Made by a program: the position numbers and the translations under genes
DNA from: Marinobacter sp. EhC06
GTDB lineage: Bacteria; Pseudomonadota; Gammaproteobacteria; Pseudomonadales; Oleiphilaceae
NCBI RefSeq assembly: GCF_001650915.1
Contig: NZ_LXYO01000023.1
Location: 930,001-994,000 of the forward strand
Direction of reading: 5' to 3'
DNA: 64,000 nucleotides
The notes under the pieces: model-generated
What the model was told of the DNA's origin: nothing
The model's input: only the letters and a program-made list of their open reading frames with translations
Databases searched by the model: none
Shown here: piece by piece, positions 1 to 9,803 of the stretch
Layout of the letters: each line of letters begins with the position of its first letter
Position numbering within the stretch: position 1 is the first letter of the stretch

Positions 1-83
1 CATTTTCATGTCAAAAATTTTATAGTTGCCGCGCGACAGAGCTCGCCCCCAATCCTCACAGACTAAACGAGACCTGATCTGTT

Positions 84-1643
84 ATGGCCCGTTCGAGCGG
101 ATTCCTGGATACCCTTCTCACCAGCCCTACCACGGAACGATACAGGGTCGGCATCAGCCTGCTTTTCCTACTTGGTGTGTGGCTGACTGTCGGATCTTTC
201 AGTCAGGGAATGCCCAACAGTATGTTGCTGATGGCCGCCGCGGTGATTGGCGGTTACATGGCGATCAATATCGGCGCCAATGACGTTGCTAACAATGTGG
301 GGCCAGCGGTAGGTTCTGGTGCCCTGTCCCTGGGTGCCGCTGTACTCATCGCAGCTGTTTTCGAGGCCGGTGGCGCGATCATCGCCGGAGGCGATGTGGT
401 GTCCACTATCAAGGGTGGCATCATTGATCCCTCCAATCTGGAAGAGAGCAGGGCTTTCGTATGGCTGATGACCGCCGCCCTTCTGGCGGGCGCCCTCTGG
501 CTGAATCTGGCCACCTGGATGGGCGCACCTGTGTCTACAACCCACTCCATTGTTGGTGGCGTTCTGGGCGCAGGTATCGCCGCCGGTGGCTGGGGAATCG
601 CAGACTGGGCGGTGATGGGCAAGATTGCGGCCAGCTGGGTAATCTCGCCGGTTCTCGGTGGGGCGCTGGCAGCACTGTTCCTGTTCGCGATCAAGAAGAC
701 CGTGTTGTATCGGAAAGAGGTCATTCCGGCGGCCAGGACCTTTGTTCCCTGGCTGGTGGCAATCATGGCCTGGGCTTTCGGAACCTATCTGATGATCAAG
801 GGTGTGAAGAAAATCGTCAAAGTCGATTTTCTTGAGGCGACGCTGATCGGTCTTGCCGCGGCTGCGGTGGTGTTCTTCGTCATGCGCACCCTGGTGGGCC
901 GCATGGCATCGACCATGGAAAACAGCTCGGCAGGCGTGAATACCCTGTTTACCTGGCCGTTGATCTTTGCTGCCGCCCTGCTGAGTTTTGCTCACGGTGC
1001 CAATGACGTCGCCAACGCCATCGGTCCCCTGGCGGCAATTAACGATGCCCTGTCCGCGAATTCTGTGGTGACGTCTGCCAGCATCCCGATGTGGGTAATG
1101 ATGGTGGGTGCCCTGGGCCTGGCCGTTGGCCTCATGCTGTTCGGGCCACGCCTGATCAAGACCGTTGGCAGTGAAATCACCGAACTGGACAAGACCCGGG
1201 CATTCTGTATCGCCCTGTCGGCTGCGCTTACGGTGATCCTCGCGTCCCAGCTGGGCTTGCCGGTCAGCTCCACCCATATCGCCATAGGCGGCGTGTTCGG
1301 CGTTGGCTTCCTCCGGGAGTACCTGAAGTCCAACTATGCGACCCAGCTGCACAAGATCATGGAGCACCACGACCCCGCCGAGCAGGAGCGTCTCAAACCC
1401 TTCCTGGATGATTTTCGTAATGCCTCGGTGGAGGAGATGGAGAACCTTCTCAAGCAGGCCAAGAAGAAAAAGCAGGTGCCTTTGTCCAAGTCCGAGCGCA
1501 AGCGCCTGAAGAAGATCTACCGGGAAGAAATGGTGAAACGTTCGCACCTGGTGCGCATTGCGGCGGCATGGATCATCACGGTGCCGGCGTCTGCCATCAT
1601 GGCCGCGATCCTGTTCTTTACGCTCCGGGGCTTGTTGATCTGA
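84..1643 (+). CDS. pit: PiT-family inorganic phosphate transporter
   Basis: A 519-residue inner-membrane protein of the PiT (PF01384) family, which imports phosphate by cation symport. The two family signatures are visible: GANDVANNVG near residue 65 and HGANDVANAIG near residue 304, in the two inverted halves. Between the second half and the last membrane segment (about residues 445-495) lies a charged cytoplasmic stretch rich in Lys and Glu. The ATG at 84 gives full family length, but the ribosome binding site is weak. No Pho box is evident in the 83 bases upstream. Metal-phosphate versus Na+/phosphate coupling cannot be decided from sequence. The next gene is 89 bases downstream in the same direction. 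Confidence 0.93.
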   Translation: MARSSGFLDTLLTSPTTERYRVGISLLFLLGVWLTVGSFSQGMPNSMLLMAAAVIGGYMAINIGANDVANNVGPAVGSGALSLGAAVLIAAVFEAGGAIIAGGDVVSTIKGGIIDPSNLEESRAFVWLMTAALLAGALWLNLATWMGAPVSTTHSIVGGVLGAGIAAGGWGIADWAVMGKIAASWVISPVLGGALAALFLFAIKKTVLYRKEVIPAARTFVPWLVAIMAWAFGTYLMIKGVKKIVKVDFLEATLIGLAAAAVVFFVMRTLVGRMASTMENSSAGVNTLFTWPLIFAAALLSFAHGANDVANAIGPLAAINDALSANSVVTSASIPMWVMMVGALGLAVGLMLFGPRLIKTVGSEITELDKTRAFCIALSAALTVILASQLGLPVSSTHIAIGGVFGVGFLREYLKSNYATQLHKIMEHHDPAEQERLKPFLDDFRNASVEEMENLLKQAKKKKQVPLSKSERKRLKKIYREEMVKRSHLVRIAAAWIITVPASAIMAAILFFTLRGLLI

Positions 1644-1732
1644 CCGGGCTGGTTGTATAAACCGAGTTTGGTCATACTATCGTTAAAAAGGGGTGGCTCA
1701 CCCCTCAAGCCTATTTGTCCATGGAGTGAAGT

Positions 1733-1999
1733 ATGAGTTCATCCGTTGAAAGCCGTCAGGCGAAGATGATTGATGAGCTGAGGACCTTTATCAAGAAGGT
1801 TCTGAGCGATCCGACCATTGCCGTTAAATCCATGGAGATCGCCCGCAAGCATCGTGGCAAGCCGAATGCCGAGGAGCTGATTGCACAGGAGATCAGTGCC
1901 AGCACGAATATCCGGATTCCGGAGAACTGGAGTGAGGCGGACAAGATGTTCCTGGATATCATCCACGATGTTCTGGATGATGAAGAGGCGCTTTACTGA
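1733..1999 (+). CDS. small conserved-looking protein, unknown function
   Basis: An 88-residue soluble protein that I do not recognise. It is mostly predicted helical and acidic at the C terminus (DDEEALY), with no signal peptide, membrane segment or cysteine. The start is supported by GGAG six bases before the ATG. It follows the phosphate transporter on the same strand and may be read with it, but no family I know links the two. Foldback element R1 begins 31 bases after its stop codon. Confidence 0.7.
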   Translation: MSSSVESRQAKMIDELRTFIKKVLSDPTIAVKSMEIARKHRGKPNAEELIAQEISASTNIRIPENWSEADKMFLDIIHDVLDDEEALY

Positions 2000-2029
2000 G
2001 GCCTTGTCTGCAGGCTTGGGAGAAGCGAG

Positions 2030-2130
2030 CCGGGCGGGGGATGGTTCAAAAACACGCTGTGAATACGTCCCTGTACGCTTGGCTCCGCCATCCCTGGCTC
2101 CGCACAGTTTTTGAACCATCCCCCGCCCGG
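2030..2130 (+). repeat. foldback element R1 (variable stem, related core)
   Basis: The left arm 2030-2053 and right arm 2107-2130 are a perfect 24-bp inverted repeat around a 53-nt core. The core holds hairpin 1 (TACG-tccc-TGTA, 2064-2075) and hairpin 2 (GCCA-tccc-TGGC, 2087-2098). It lies between the 88-residue protein gene and the convergent panP gene. It could act as a transcription stop in either direction, but there is no U-tract. Four related elements occur at 4426, 13889, 16341 and 36048. Confidence 0.9.
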
Positions 2131-2186
2131 TTCACCTGAGCCATGGTTGTGGCCAAAAATGGTCATGGCTAAATCTTTTGGGCCCT

Positions 2187-3863
2187 TCAGGCCTGTCTCG
2201 CGTTTGGCGTAGCCTGCTTCAGGACTGCATCCGCCATCTGGTGCAGGATGCTGATCTCATCCTCGATACCCTCATCCCGTGATAATTCTCTCTGTTCCGA
2301 AAGGATGTCTGCCAGGATTTCCCTGGTGGTCAACGGGTTAGCCAGTACCACCCGGAACACGATGCACGGGAAGTTGAAGTAACGGGCCGGCTCCAACCGG
2401 GTCCGTGACACGAACGCCTTGCCCCGTTCCCGCTGGGTTTTCTGGATGAACTTGGTGATCCGGTTCAGGCAGGTGTTGAGCTTTTCTGCCTGCAGCGGGT
2501 CGGCGCAGGCGAGGGCTTCCTGGACGTTTTCCGGGCAGTAGCGGTAGGTCAGGATGTTCAGTTCGGGCTTGGTAACCAGCTCGAAATCCGGTTCTGCTTC
2601 GATCATTTCCGCGAAGGTTTTGGCCTTGTCGATGCCCTGGTCTATCAGGATCTCGTAGCCTTCCCGGGCCAGGATTTTCAGGCCGGAGTGGATCAGCATG
2701 GACATGCCGGGCCGTGAGCCTTCCAGGGTGGTGCTGCCAAGATCCCGGGAGCCCTTGCGGATTATGTACTGGGCGTGGTGTTCAACGGCGCTGGCCAGGC
2801 TCGGGTCGCGGAATACCACGAGGCCCACGCCCATGGGTACGTAGAGCTGTTTGTGGGCGTCGAAAGTGACGGAGTCGGCCTTCTCGATGCCCCGCAGCAG
2901 GTGTTTGTAGGTGCGGGAGAACAGTGTGGGCCCGCCCCAGGCGGCATCCACGTGGAAGTGGGCGCCGAATTCCCGGGCGATGTCGGCCATGGCGTCCAGG
3001 GGGTCGACGTTGCCGGTTTCGGTGGTGCCGGCCACACCGCAGATGGCCATGACCTTGATTTTCTGGCGCTGCAATTCCAGGCACTTGTCCCGCAGGGCGT
3101 CGGTGTTGATGCGGTTTTCGTCGTCGGTGTCCACCGGTATCAGGGATTCGCGGCCCAGGCCGAGCACGTCGGCGGCTTTGCGCAGGGAATAGTGGCCGCG
3201 CCGCGAAACGACGATGGCGGCGCCTTCGTAGCCGTAGTACTTCAGCGCCCGGAACAGGCCTTCCTGGTGCAGGCCCCGGAAGCTGCCTTCAGCCGGGAAC
3301 GCCCGGTTGCGGGCGACCCACAGGGCCGTCAGGTTTGCGACGGTGCCGCCGGAGCACATGGCACCCAGGGCATAACGGGGGTCGTGCATCCACTTGCGGT
3401 AGAAGGCGCCGTCTTCCTGATACACCAGGCGGTGGATCATGCCCAGTACCTGGCGCTCCATGGGCGTGAACGCCTTGGAGGTTTCGGTTTTGACCAGGTT
3501 CTGGTTCAGGGCAATCATGATCTTGGACAGCGGCAGCATGAAGTACGGCAGCGCTGAGGTCATGTGCCCGATAAAGGCCGGAGAGGCGGTGTGAACGGAA
3601 TTGGCCACCAGTTTGTCGAGCAGGAACTGGGCCTGTTCAGATACGAAGACGGGCTTCTCGGGAATGCTGTAGTCGGAGAAGTCTTTCTCCACATCCGAGA
3701 GGTCCCGTTCAACCGCAACAATGTGTTCCTGCAGGAAGCCTGCAAGATTGCGGGAGATGTTCTGGTCAATCCGGCTCAGCGTCGATTCCGGTGCCTCAGG
3801 CACCGTGAACACGCGATACATGGCCTCTACCGAGGCCTGTGCGGATTTCTTCTTTCCGGTCAT
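2187..3863 (-). CDS. panP: PLP-dependent aspartate 1-decarboxylase (PanP type)
   Basis: Group II pyridoxal-phosphate decarboxylase, about 558 residues. The N-terminal part resembles the PanP family, which converts aspartate to beta-alanine for pantothenate synthesis in bacteria lacking pyruvoyl PanD. The HVDAAWGG segment (near residue 307) and the cofactor lysine in FDAHKQLYVPMG (near 338) are present. The ATG at 3863 is preferred. A GTG three codons upstream (3872) is also open, and the sequence around it (GAGTGG) can serve as ribosome binding site for the ATG. A glutamate decarboxylase role is the main alternative. coaBC and coaD, later steps towards CoA, lie elsewhere in the window. Transcribed alone towards R1. 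Confidence 0.82.
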   Translation of the reverse strand: MTGKKKSAQASVEAMYRVFTVPEAPESTLSRIDQNISRNLAGFLQEHIVAVERDLSDVEKDFSDYSIPEKPVFVSEQAQFLLDKLVANSVHTASPAFIGHMTSALPYFMLPLSKIMIALNQNLVKTETSKAFTPMERQVLGMIHRLVYQEDGAFYRKWMHDPRYALGAMCSGGTVANLTALWVARNRAFPAEGSFRGLHQEGLFRALKYYGYEGAAIVVSRRGHYSLRKAADVLGLGRESLIPVDTDDENRINTDALRDKCLELQRQKIKVMAICGVAGTTETGNVDPLDAMADIAREFGAHFHVDAAWGGPTLFSRTYKHLLRGIEKADSVTFDAHKQLYVPMGVGLVVFRDPSLASAVEHHAQYIIRKGSRDLGSTTLEGSRPGMSMLIHSGLKILAREGYEILIDQGIDKAKTFAEMIEAEPDFELVTKPELNILTYRYCPENVQEALACADPLQAEKLNTCLNRITKFIQKTQRERGKAFVSRTRLEPARYFNFPCIVFRVVLANPLTTREILADILSEQRELSRDEGIEDEISILHQMADAVLKQATPNARQA

Positions 3864-4057
3864 AGGCGCCACTCACATTCAGTGGTCATCCGAAGGGCCG
3901 GTTCCGGATGCCCTGCGGATACGGCCGGCATTCATGTCCGGCATTGGTTTCTGGTCACCTGCTTCTGGCAGGCGCACTGGCATCCCTGAGGGGGCGTAGT
4001 ATACGGCGTGGCGACAGGTTACGCCACACGGCCGCTGCTCAGGTTATTGCTTCCCGG

Positions 4058-4402
4058 TCAGAGTATTTCCCGGTGTATTTCCAGTATGGCAGCATCCACG
4101 CGTTCTTCGATGGCTTTTTCGATCTGGTCCAGGCGTTGGGTAATCTGCTGGGAGGAGGTGCCCAGGGCGGCAATGGTCCAGGTGGCACAGTCGAGGGCCT
4201 CCTGGTCGGCGGTCTCGGCTACCGCGAGATCGGGTTCTTTGCCCCAGACGGCCTTCAGGGCGGTGAAGACTTTGCGCTTGGCTTTGAGGTCGTCGCAGCC
4301 GTAGAGCTGGAAGTGCAGGGTCAGTACGCCCACGTGGGGCGTGATAACCGACTGTTGGGGCTTTTGGCCCTCCCGCAGGAGTTTTCTCAGGGCTTCTGAC
4401 AT
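4058..4402 (-). CDS. DUF503 family protein
   Basis: About 114 residues ending in a DUF503 domain (YlxP-like). The family pattern is visible as VGVLTLHFQLYGCDDLKAKR, followed by a WTIAALGT segment and a helical C terminus. The role of the family is not settled; some members sit beside rbfA/infB in Firmicutes. The start at 4402 is chosen because GGAA precedes it at suitable distance and upstream codons run into repeat element R2, whose left arm begins 24 bases before the start codon. It lies downstream of the aidB-like gene on the same strand. Confidence 0.72.
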   Translation of the reverse strand: MSEALRKLLREGQKPQQSVITPHVGVLTLHFQLYGCDDLKAKRKVFTALKAVWGKEPDLAVAETADQEALDCATWTIAALGTSSQQITQRLDQIEKAIEERVDAAILEIHREIL

Positions 4403-4425
4403 CTGTGGTTCCGACTTCGGTGCAG

Positions 4426-4539
4426 GAACTGGCGGAGGTAGGCTTTCCAAAACACGCTCCTTGCGGCACATCCCTGTGGCGCTTGGGCTCCGCCATCCAT
4501 GGCTCCGCACAGTTTTGGAAAGCCTACCTCCGACAGTTC
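4426..4539 (+). repeat. foldback element R2
   Basis: Arms 4426-4453 and 4512-4539 pair over 28 bp with a single mismatch and enclose a 58-nt core. Hairpin 1 is CACA-tccc-TGTG (4467-4478) and hairpin 2 is GCCA-tcca-TGGC (4492-4503). The outer arm sequence is unrelated to R1, but the inner part (CCAAAACACGC) is shared with R1 and R5. It sits between the aidB-like stop codon (66 bases away) and the DUF503 start codon (24 bases away), so a transcript reading leftward would carry it next to the DUF503 ribosome binding site. Confidence 0.9.
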
Positions 4540-4604
4540 GCGAGTTCTCAGTAGGTCGGATTAGCCGAAGGCGTAATCCGACAGGTCTGGCTAACAGCGA
4601 CCAC

Positions 4605-6305
4605 TTACCCTACTACAGGCGTTGCCCGTTTGATAATGGCTGCCGGATCGGTGCCCGAGGGCAGGTTGCCGTAGTTCATACCGCCATTGGACTGGAGTCT
4701 CGAGGCGCAGAAAGCGTCGGCGACGGCGGCATCCGAGTGGCGGAGCAGCAGGGAGCCCTGCAGGGCCAGGGCCATGCGGTCGACCAGGTTGCGTGCGCGG
4801 TACTGGAAATCGCTGATGTCGGCGAAGTCATGTTGCAGCTGCGCCAGGAACTGGTCGAAGCGGCGATCTGCGCCTTTGGCTTCGGCGGCCTCCTTGAAGA
4901 AGGCGTCGAGGGTTTCAGGCTCTTTTTGCAGGGCGCGCAGGGTGTCCAGGCACTGGACGTTGCCGCTGCCTTCCCAGATGGCGTTGACCGGTGATTCCCG
5001 GAACAGTCGGGGCATGATGCAGTCTTCCATCACGCCGCTGCCGCCGATGCATTCCATGGCCTCGTAGGCATGATTCGGGGTGCGTTTGCAGATCCAGTAT
5101 TTGCCGACGGGTGTGGCCAGGCGGGCCAGCAGTCGTTCGTGCTCCTTGTCCTGGTTGTCCAGGGCGCGGGCAATGCGCATGGTATAGGCCAGTGCCGCTT
5201 CGCTTTCCAGGGCCAGGTCGGCCAGGACATTCTGCATTAGAGGCTGATCGATCAGGCGGGCGCCGAAGGCGCTGCGGTGACGGCAGTGATGACTGGCCTG
5301 GGCGATGGCCTGACGCATGCCGGCGGAGCTTCCGATCATGCAGTCGAAGCGGGTCATGGCCACCATTTCAATGATGGTGGGCACACCGCGGCCTTCTTCG
5401 CCAACCATCCAGGCAAGGGCACCGCGCAGTTCGGCTTCGCTGGAGGCGTTGGCGACGTTGCCCATCTTGTTCTTCAGGCGCTGGACCTGCCAGGGGTTTT
5501 TGGTGCCGTCCGGACGCCAGCGGGGCATCAGGAAGCACGAAAGTCCTGCCTGTGTCTGAGCCAGTACCAGGAAGGCGTCGCACATGGGGGCAGAGACGAA
5601 CCATTTGTGGCCTACCAACTCATAGGCCTGGCCGGGGCCTCCCGCGCCGACCGGATAGGCTCTGGTGCTGTTGGCGCGAACGTCGCTGCCACCCTGTTTT
5701 TCAGTCATGGCCATGCCAATGGTGACCGAGCTTTTCTGGCTGTCCGGCAGGTTGCGCGCGTCGTAGCTGTCGGCCAGGATGCGAGCTTCCCAGTCCGCCG
5801 CCAGCTCCGGCTGTTTCCGGATAGAAGGAATGGCCGCGAAGGTCATGGTGACCGGGCAGCAGTGGGCAGCTTCCACCTGGGAGTGCATGTAGTACTTGGC
5901 AGCACGGGCAACGTGTGCGCCCTGGCAGGGATGGCTCCAGGGGCTGCTGTGCAGGCCGTTGTCGAAGGCAATCCGCATCAGCTCGTGATAGGCCGGATGG
6001 AAGTCCACTTCATCAATGCGGTGGCCGTACCGGTCGTGGGTATTGAACACCGGTTTGTTGGCGTTGGCGCGAAACCCCAGGTCAATGGTTTCGGCGGCCC
6101 CTGCGAGAGCTCCGAATGCCTTGAGGTCCTCGGCGGCTTTACCGGCACCTTCCCGCAGGGCGGCTTCCTGCAGGGCAATGTCCTGCTCGAACAGATTGTA
6201 GTTCTCCAGGGCCGGCGGCTGATTGAAGACCTCGTGGGTGGTGGCCAGGTAGCGGTCTTCCTGGTCGTTTGATGGCATCTCTGGCCGGGGCTGCGGCGCG
6301 TTCAT
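4605..6305 (-). CDS. aidB: AidB-like acyl-CoA dehydrogenase
   Basis: A flavin-dependent acyl-CoA dehydrogenase-fold protein of 566 residues. It resembles the AidB branch (Escherichia coli AidB is linked to the alkylation response and has weak isovaleryl-CoA dehydrogenase activity). The segments MAMTEKQGGSDVRANST and GHKWFVSAPMCDAFLVLAQT, and the C-terminal YEAMECIGGSGVMED, are typical of the branch. The ATG at 6305 is preceded by a strong AGGAGGT, so a longer upstream reading is rejected. The TetR gene ends two bases upstream, so the pair forms an operon. A fatty-acid or branched-chain catabolic role is as likely as DNA repair. Confidence 0.85.
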   Translation of the reverse strand: MNAPQPRPEMPSNDQEDRYLATTHEVFNQPPALENYNLFEQDIALQEAALREGAGKAAEDLKAFGALAGAAETIDLGFRANANKPVFNTHDRYGHRIDEVDFHPAYHELMRIAFDNGLHSSPWSHPCQGAHVARAAKYYMHSQVEAAHCCPVTMTFAAIPSIRKQPELAADWEARILADSYDARNLPDSQKSSVTIGMAMTEKQGGSDVRANSTRAYPVGAGGPGQAYELVGHKWFVSAPMCDAFLVLAQTQAGLSCFLMPRWRPDGTKNPWQVQRLKNKMGNVANASSEAELRGALAWMVGEEGRGVPTIIEMVAMTRFDCMIGSSAGMRQAIAQASHHCRHRSAFGARLIDQPLMQNVLADLALESEAALAYTMRIARALDNQDKEHERLLARLATPVGKYWICKRTPNHAYEAMECIGGSGVMEDCIMPRLFRESPVNAIWEGSGNVQCLDTLRALQKEPETLDAFFKEAAEAKGADRRFDQFLAQLQHDFADISDFQYRARNLVDRMALALQGSLLLRHSDAAVADAFCASRLQSNGGMNYGNLPSGTDPAAIIKRATPVVG

Positions 6306-6307
6306 AG

Positions 6308-6916
6308 CTACCTCCTGGTGCCGGTTAACCCCTGCATACAAAAGCGGATGATGGAATTGACCAGCGGGTCATTGTTGTCTTCTGTTGCGCTGTTTTCCTG
6401 GGTGGTCTGTGTTGGTGACAGTGGACCAACCAGGCTTTCCGCGATGGCGCCGACCAGGCATGTACTGCTCTGGCAAGCGTCCTGATCCGGGATGCACCCT
6501 TCGTCAATGCCCTCGCGGATCGCTTTCTCGAACAGGTTGGCGTAGGCCTTGCGATACGCCAGTCGTTCCTCTTCCACTTTTGGGTCCACCGGCTCGGCGA
6601 TCAGTGACCAGGCCATTTGCGGGCCTTTCAGCGCCCGCTCCAGCCGTTCGGCGCCGTTTCCGCCGGATGCGAGGGCCTCGGCGACCTTGTCGACTTCCCG
6701 TTGGGTCGCCAGTCGGAAAATTTCGGCGAACAGGTCTTCTCTGGACTCGAAATGCCGGTAGATAGTTCCTGTGGCAACGCCGGCCAAGCCGGCGATACGG
6801 GTCACCCGCGCGCTTCTGAAACCGCCCTCGGCCACGCACTGATAGGTGCAGTCCACGATCCGTTTTCGCGCCTCGGCCTTACGCTGGCGCATTTTCTCCG
6901 TTTCTCGATAGGCCAT
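6308..6916 (-). CDS. TetR-family transcriptional regulator
   Basis: A 202-residue repressor. The N-terminal TetR helix-turn-helix includes VTRIAGLAGVATGTIYRHFE (about residues 38-57); the C-terminal ligand domain is not assignable. It is the first gene of an operon with the AidB-like dehydrogenase and probably controls it in response to an acyl-CoA or related ligand (inference). A TGAAT-N4-ATTCA palindrome lies about 20 bases upstream of its start and could be its own operator. Confidence 0.87.
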   Translation of the reverse strand: MAYRETEKMRQRKAEARKRIVDCTYQCVAEGGFRSARVTRIAGLAGVATGTIYRHFESREDLFAEIFRLATQREVDKVAEALASGGNGAERLERALKGPQMAWSLIAEPVDPKVEEERLAYRKAYANLFEKAIREGIDEGCIPDQDACQSSTCLVGAIAESLVGPLSPTQTTQENSATEDNNDPLVNSIIRFCMQGLTGTRR

Positions 6917-6935
6917 TCCGGCTCCCTATAAGTAG

Positions 6936-6949
6936 TGAATCATTATTCA
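6936..6949. promoter_or_regulatory. candidate TetR operator
   Basis: The 14-bp palindrome TGAATCATTATTCA (5-bp arms, 4-bp spacer) lies just upstream of the TetR/aidB-like operon. Its size and position suit autoregulation by the adjacent TetR protein. No promoter hexamers could be fixed with confidence, so only the symmetry and location support it. Confidence 0.45.
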
Positions 6950-7188
6950 TTCTTTGTGTCAATTTTTTGAACCACAGACGAATATAAAATTTCCGCATGC
7001 AATTCAATTGCTTGTTGCTCGTTACAAAAATTTACAAAAAAGTCGTTGCCAGTAAATAGCGTGGTCACAAAAAGCAGATTATAAAGACGCCAAGACGAAG
7101 CCGCAGGCGGTCGTTCGTCGATACGGAGTGAGGTTCCCTGTGGGGTCGCAGCACTCGACCATCTGTTTTCGTTGATGGAGAAAAGATT

Positions 7189-7410
7189 ATGAGTGAATTC
7201 GACGAAAGCAACCTGGAGCAGTCCGGAAGCTGGACCAGCGACAGTGACGACAACCATTCCATAGCCGGCCGTGCCCGCGTTCGTGCACAGTTGCAGGCAG
7301 ACATTGAGGCGTTCCTGAGCCAGGGCGGAAAGATCCAGGAAGTGGATACTTCCTTCCGTTCTGATACACCGCGCAAGGTGGAAGTGGGTTTTAACAACCG
7401 CTCCCTCTGA
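7189..7410 (+). CDS. SutA-like small acidic protein
   Basis: A 73-residue protein with an acidic Ser/Asp-rich N terminus, a central helix (RAQLQADIEAFLSQGGKIQEV) and a short basic C tail ending NNRSL. The helix-GGK-hydrophobic-tail layout resembles Pseudomonas aeruginosa SutA, an RNA polymerase-binding protein active in slow growth, which is longer at the N terminus. Assignment rests on this short match, so a different small-protein family is possible. The start has GGAG upstream. A terminator follows at once, so it is a single-gene unit. Confidence 0.6.
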   Translation: MSEFDESNLEQSGSWTSDSDDNHSIAGRARVRAQLQADIEAFLSQGGKIQEVDTSFRSDTPRKVEVGFNNRSL

Positions 7411-7426
7411 ACGTAAAGGCGGCAGT

Positions 7427-7455
7427 CCGGGGCACTCCGCCCCGGCTCCGTTTTT
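7427..7455 (+). terminator. Rho-independent terminator
   Basis: Stem CCGGGGC / GCCCCGG with a 5-nt loop, then CTCCG and TTTTT. It ends the SutA-like gene, whose stop codon is 17 bases upstream. Confidence 0.75.
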
Positions 7456-7568
7456 GATCCCTGTCTCGGTATGACCTGTCAGCGTCGTTTATCCTCTTTC
7501 ATTATCATTTTGCGCCGTTAGCCTGGGCAAATCGCCAGTCACCCGATAATCCGGACACCTCTTTGGTA

Positions 7569-8591
7569 ATGAAGCCTCGCATCCGTCTTTTCCTTGTTTT
7601 GCTACTGATCATAGCAGCTGTCGGCAGCTTCTGGAGGATGACTGCAGACCCGGTCGCCGTTGACGACCCGGTTGCTTCGGCGCCTGTTGACGAGCCCCCG
7701 ATATCCGTAAGCCAGGATGAGGGCGCTGCGGCACCGTCCGACCTCGTCAACAACGCCTCTTCAGTCCGTATTCCCGAGCAGTTGCCGGCCTCGCTGGCAG
7801 GCACGTCGGTCCCGGACGGTTGGGACCGGACGGACCGTCTCGGCAATCTCATTCCGACCCCCCATCTTCGGCAGCTGTTCGAGTATTTCCTGTCAGCTCT
7901 GGGAGAGGAATCGCTGCAACAGTTGGTGGCGCGTATTGAGACGGCTCTGTCGGTGTTGGATGAGCCGGCGAGATCCCAGGCCCTGGCAACCCTGGGAAAC
8001 TACCTGGAATACAAACTGGCTGTTTCTGATCTGGAACAGAGCTACGGAGAGGTGTCCGGACTTGGCGCCAGGGAAATGCAACGGAGGATGGCAGAGATCC
8101 AGGCCCTGCGCCGGACCTGGCTGGATGCTGACACTGCGGACGCTTTCTTTGCCGACGATGAGGCGGTGGACCGTTTCCAGATTGAAAAACTCAGGATCAC
8201 AAGCGACGACAGTCTGACCGACGAGCAGAAGGCCGAGGCTTTGCGCCAGGCCGAGTCTTCTCTGCCGGAACCTCTCCGGAAGGCCAGGGAGGAAACCCGC
8301 CGGTTTGCGGACTATGAACAGGTACGCCGGGCGCTGGCAGATGATCCCGGGGCGCTTGCGGCCTGGCGTCAGGAGGCTTTTGGTGAGGCCGCGGCGGAAA
8401 GGCTGGCCCGGCTTGATCAGGAGCAAAAGGCCTGGGATCGCCGTTGGCAGGCCTACGCCAGCGAGCGGGACCGGTTGTTGTCCTCTGGGCTGGCCGAGCC
8501 GGAGCGCCGGGAAGCGCTGGAGCGGCTCAGAGCCAGCCACTTCAATGAAACCGAACGGATTCGTGCCCAGGCGCTGGATTCGATCCGGTAA
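7569..8591 (+). CDS. lifO: lipase-specific foldase (lipase chaperone)
   Basis: A 340-residue membrane-anchored, periplasm-facing steric chaperone needed to fold secreted class I lipases. It has one N-terminal membrane segment (about residues 6-22), a Pro/Ala-rich linker, then the helical domain with the family motif RQLFEYFLSALGE starting near residue 101. The Gln/Glu/Arg-rich C-terminal helices are typical. The ATG at 7569 is preferred over a TTG two codons upstream. These genes normally follow their lipase gene; here no lipase is adjacent on either side, so its client must be encoded elsewhere or be lost. Confidence 0.88.
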   Translation: MKPRIRLFLVLLLIIAAVGSFWRMTADPVAVDDPVASAPVDEPPISVSQDEGAAAPSDLVNNASSVRIPEQLPASLAGTSVPDGWDRTDRLGNLIPTPHLRQLFEYFLSALGEESLQQLVARIETALSVLDEPARSQALATLGNYLEYKLAVSDLEQSYGEVSGLGAREMQRRMAEIQALRRTWLDADTADAFFADDEAVDRFQIEKLRITSDDSLTDEQKAEALRQAESSLPEPLRKAREETRRFADYEQVRRALADDPGALAAWRQEAFGEAAAERLARLDQEQKAWDRRWQAYASERDRLLSSGLAEPERREALERLRASHFNETERIRAQALDSIR

Positions 8592-8624
8592 TCAGCCTGT
8601 CATTTAATCGCTTTATCCTGCTGA

Positions 8625-9752
<1,128 letters not shown>

Positions 9753-9803
9753 GCCAAGCAAATCATTCGCCGGTAGTGGCGAACACACTGGAATCGAGGA
9801 ACC

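Noticed and set aside
168..1547. Long antisense frame of 459 codons across the phosphate transporter gene
   Set aside because: It is rich in His, Gln and Gly with no family pattern, as expected from the opposite strand of a G+C-rich coding region. Similar long antisense frames over hemB/ppk1, speD and the GGDEF-EAL gene were rejected for the same reason.
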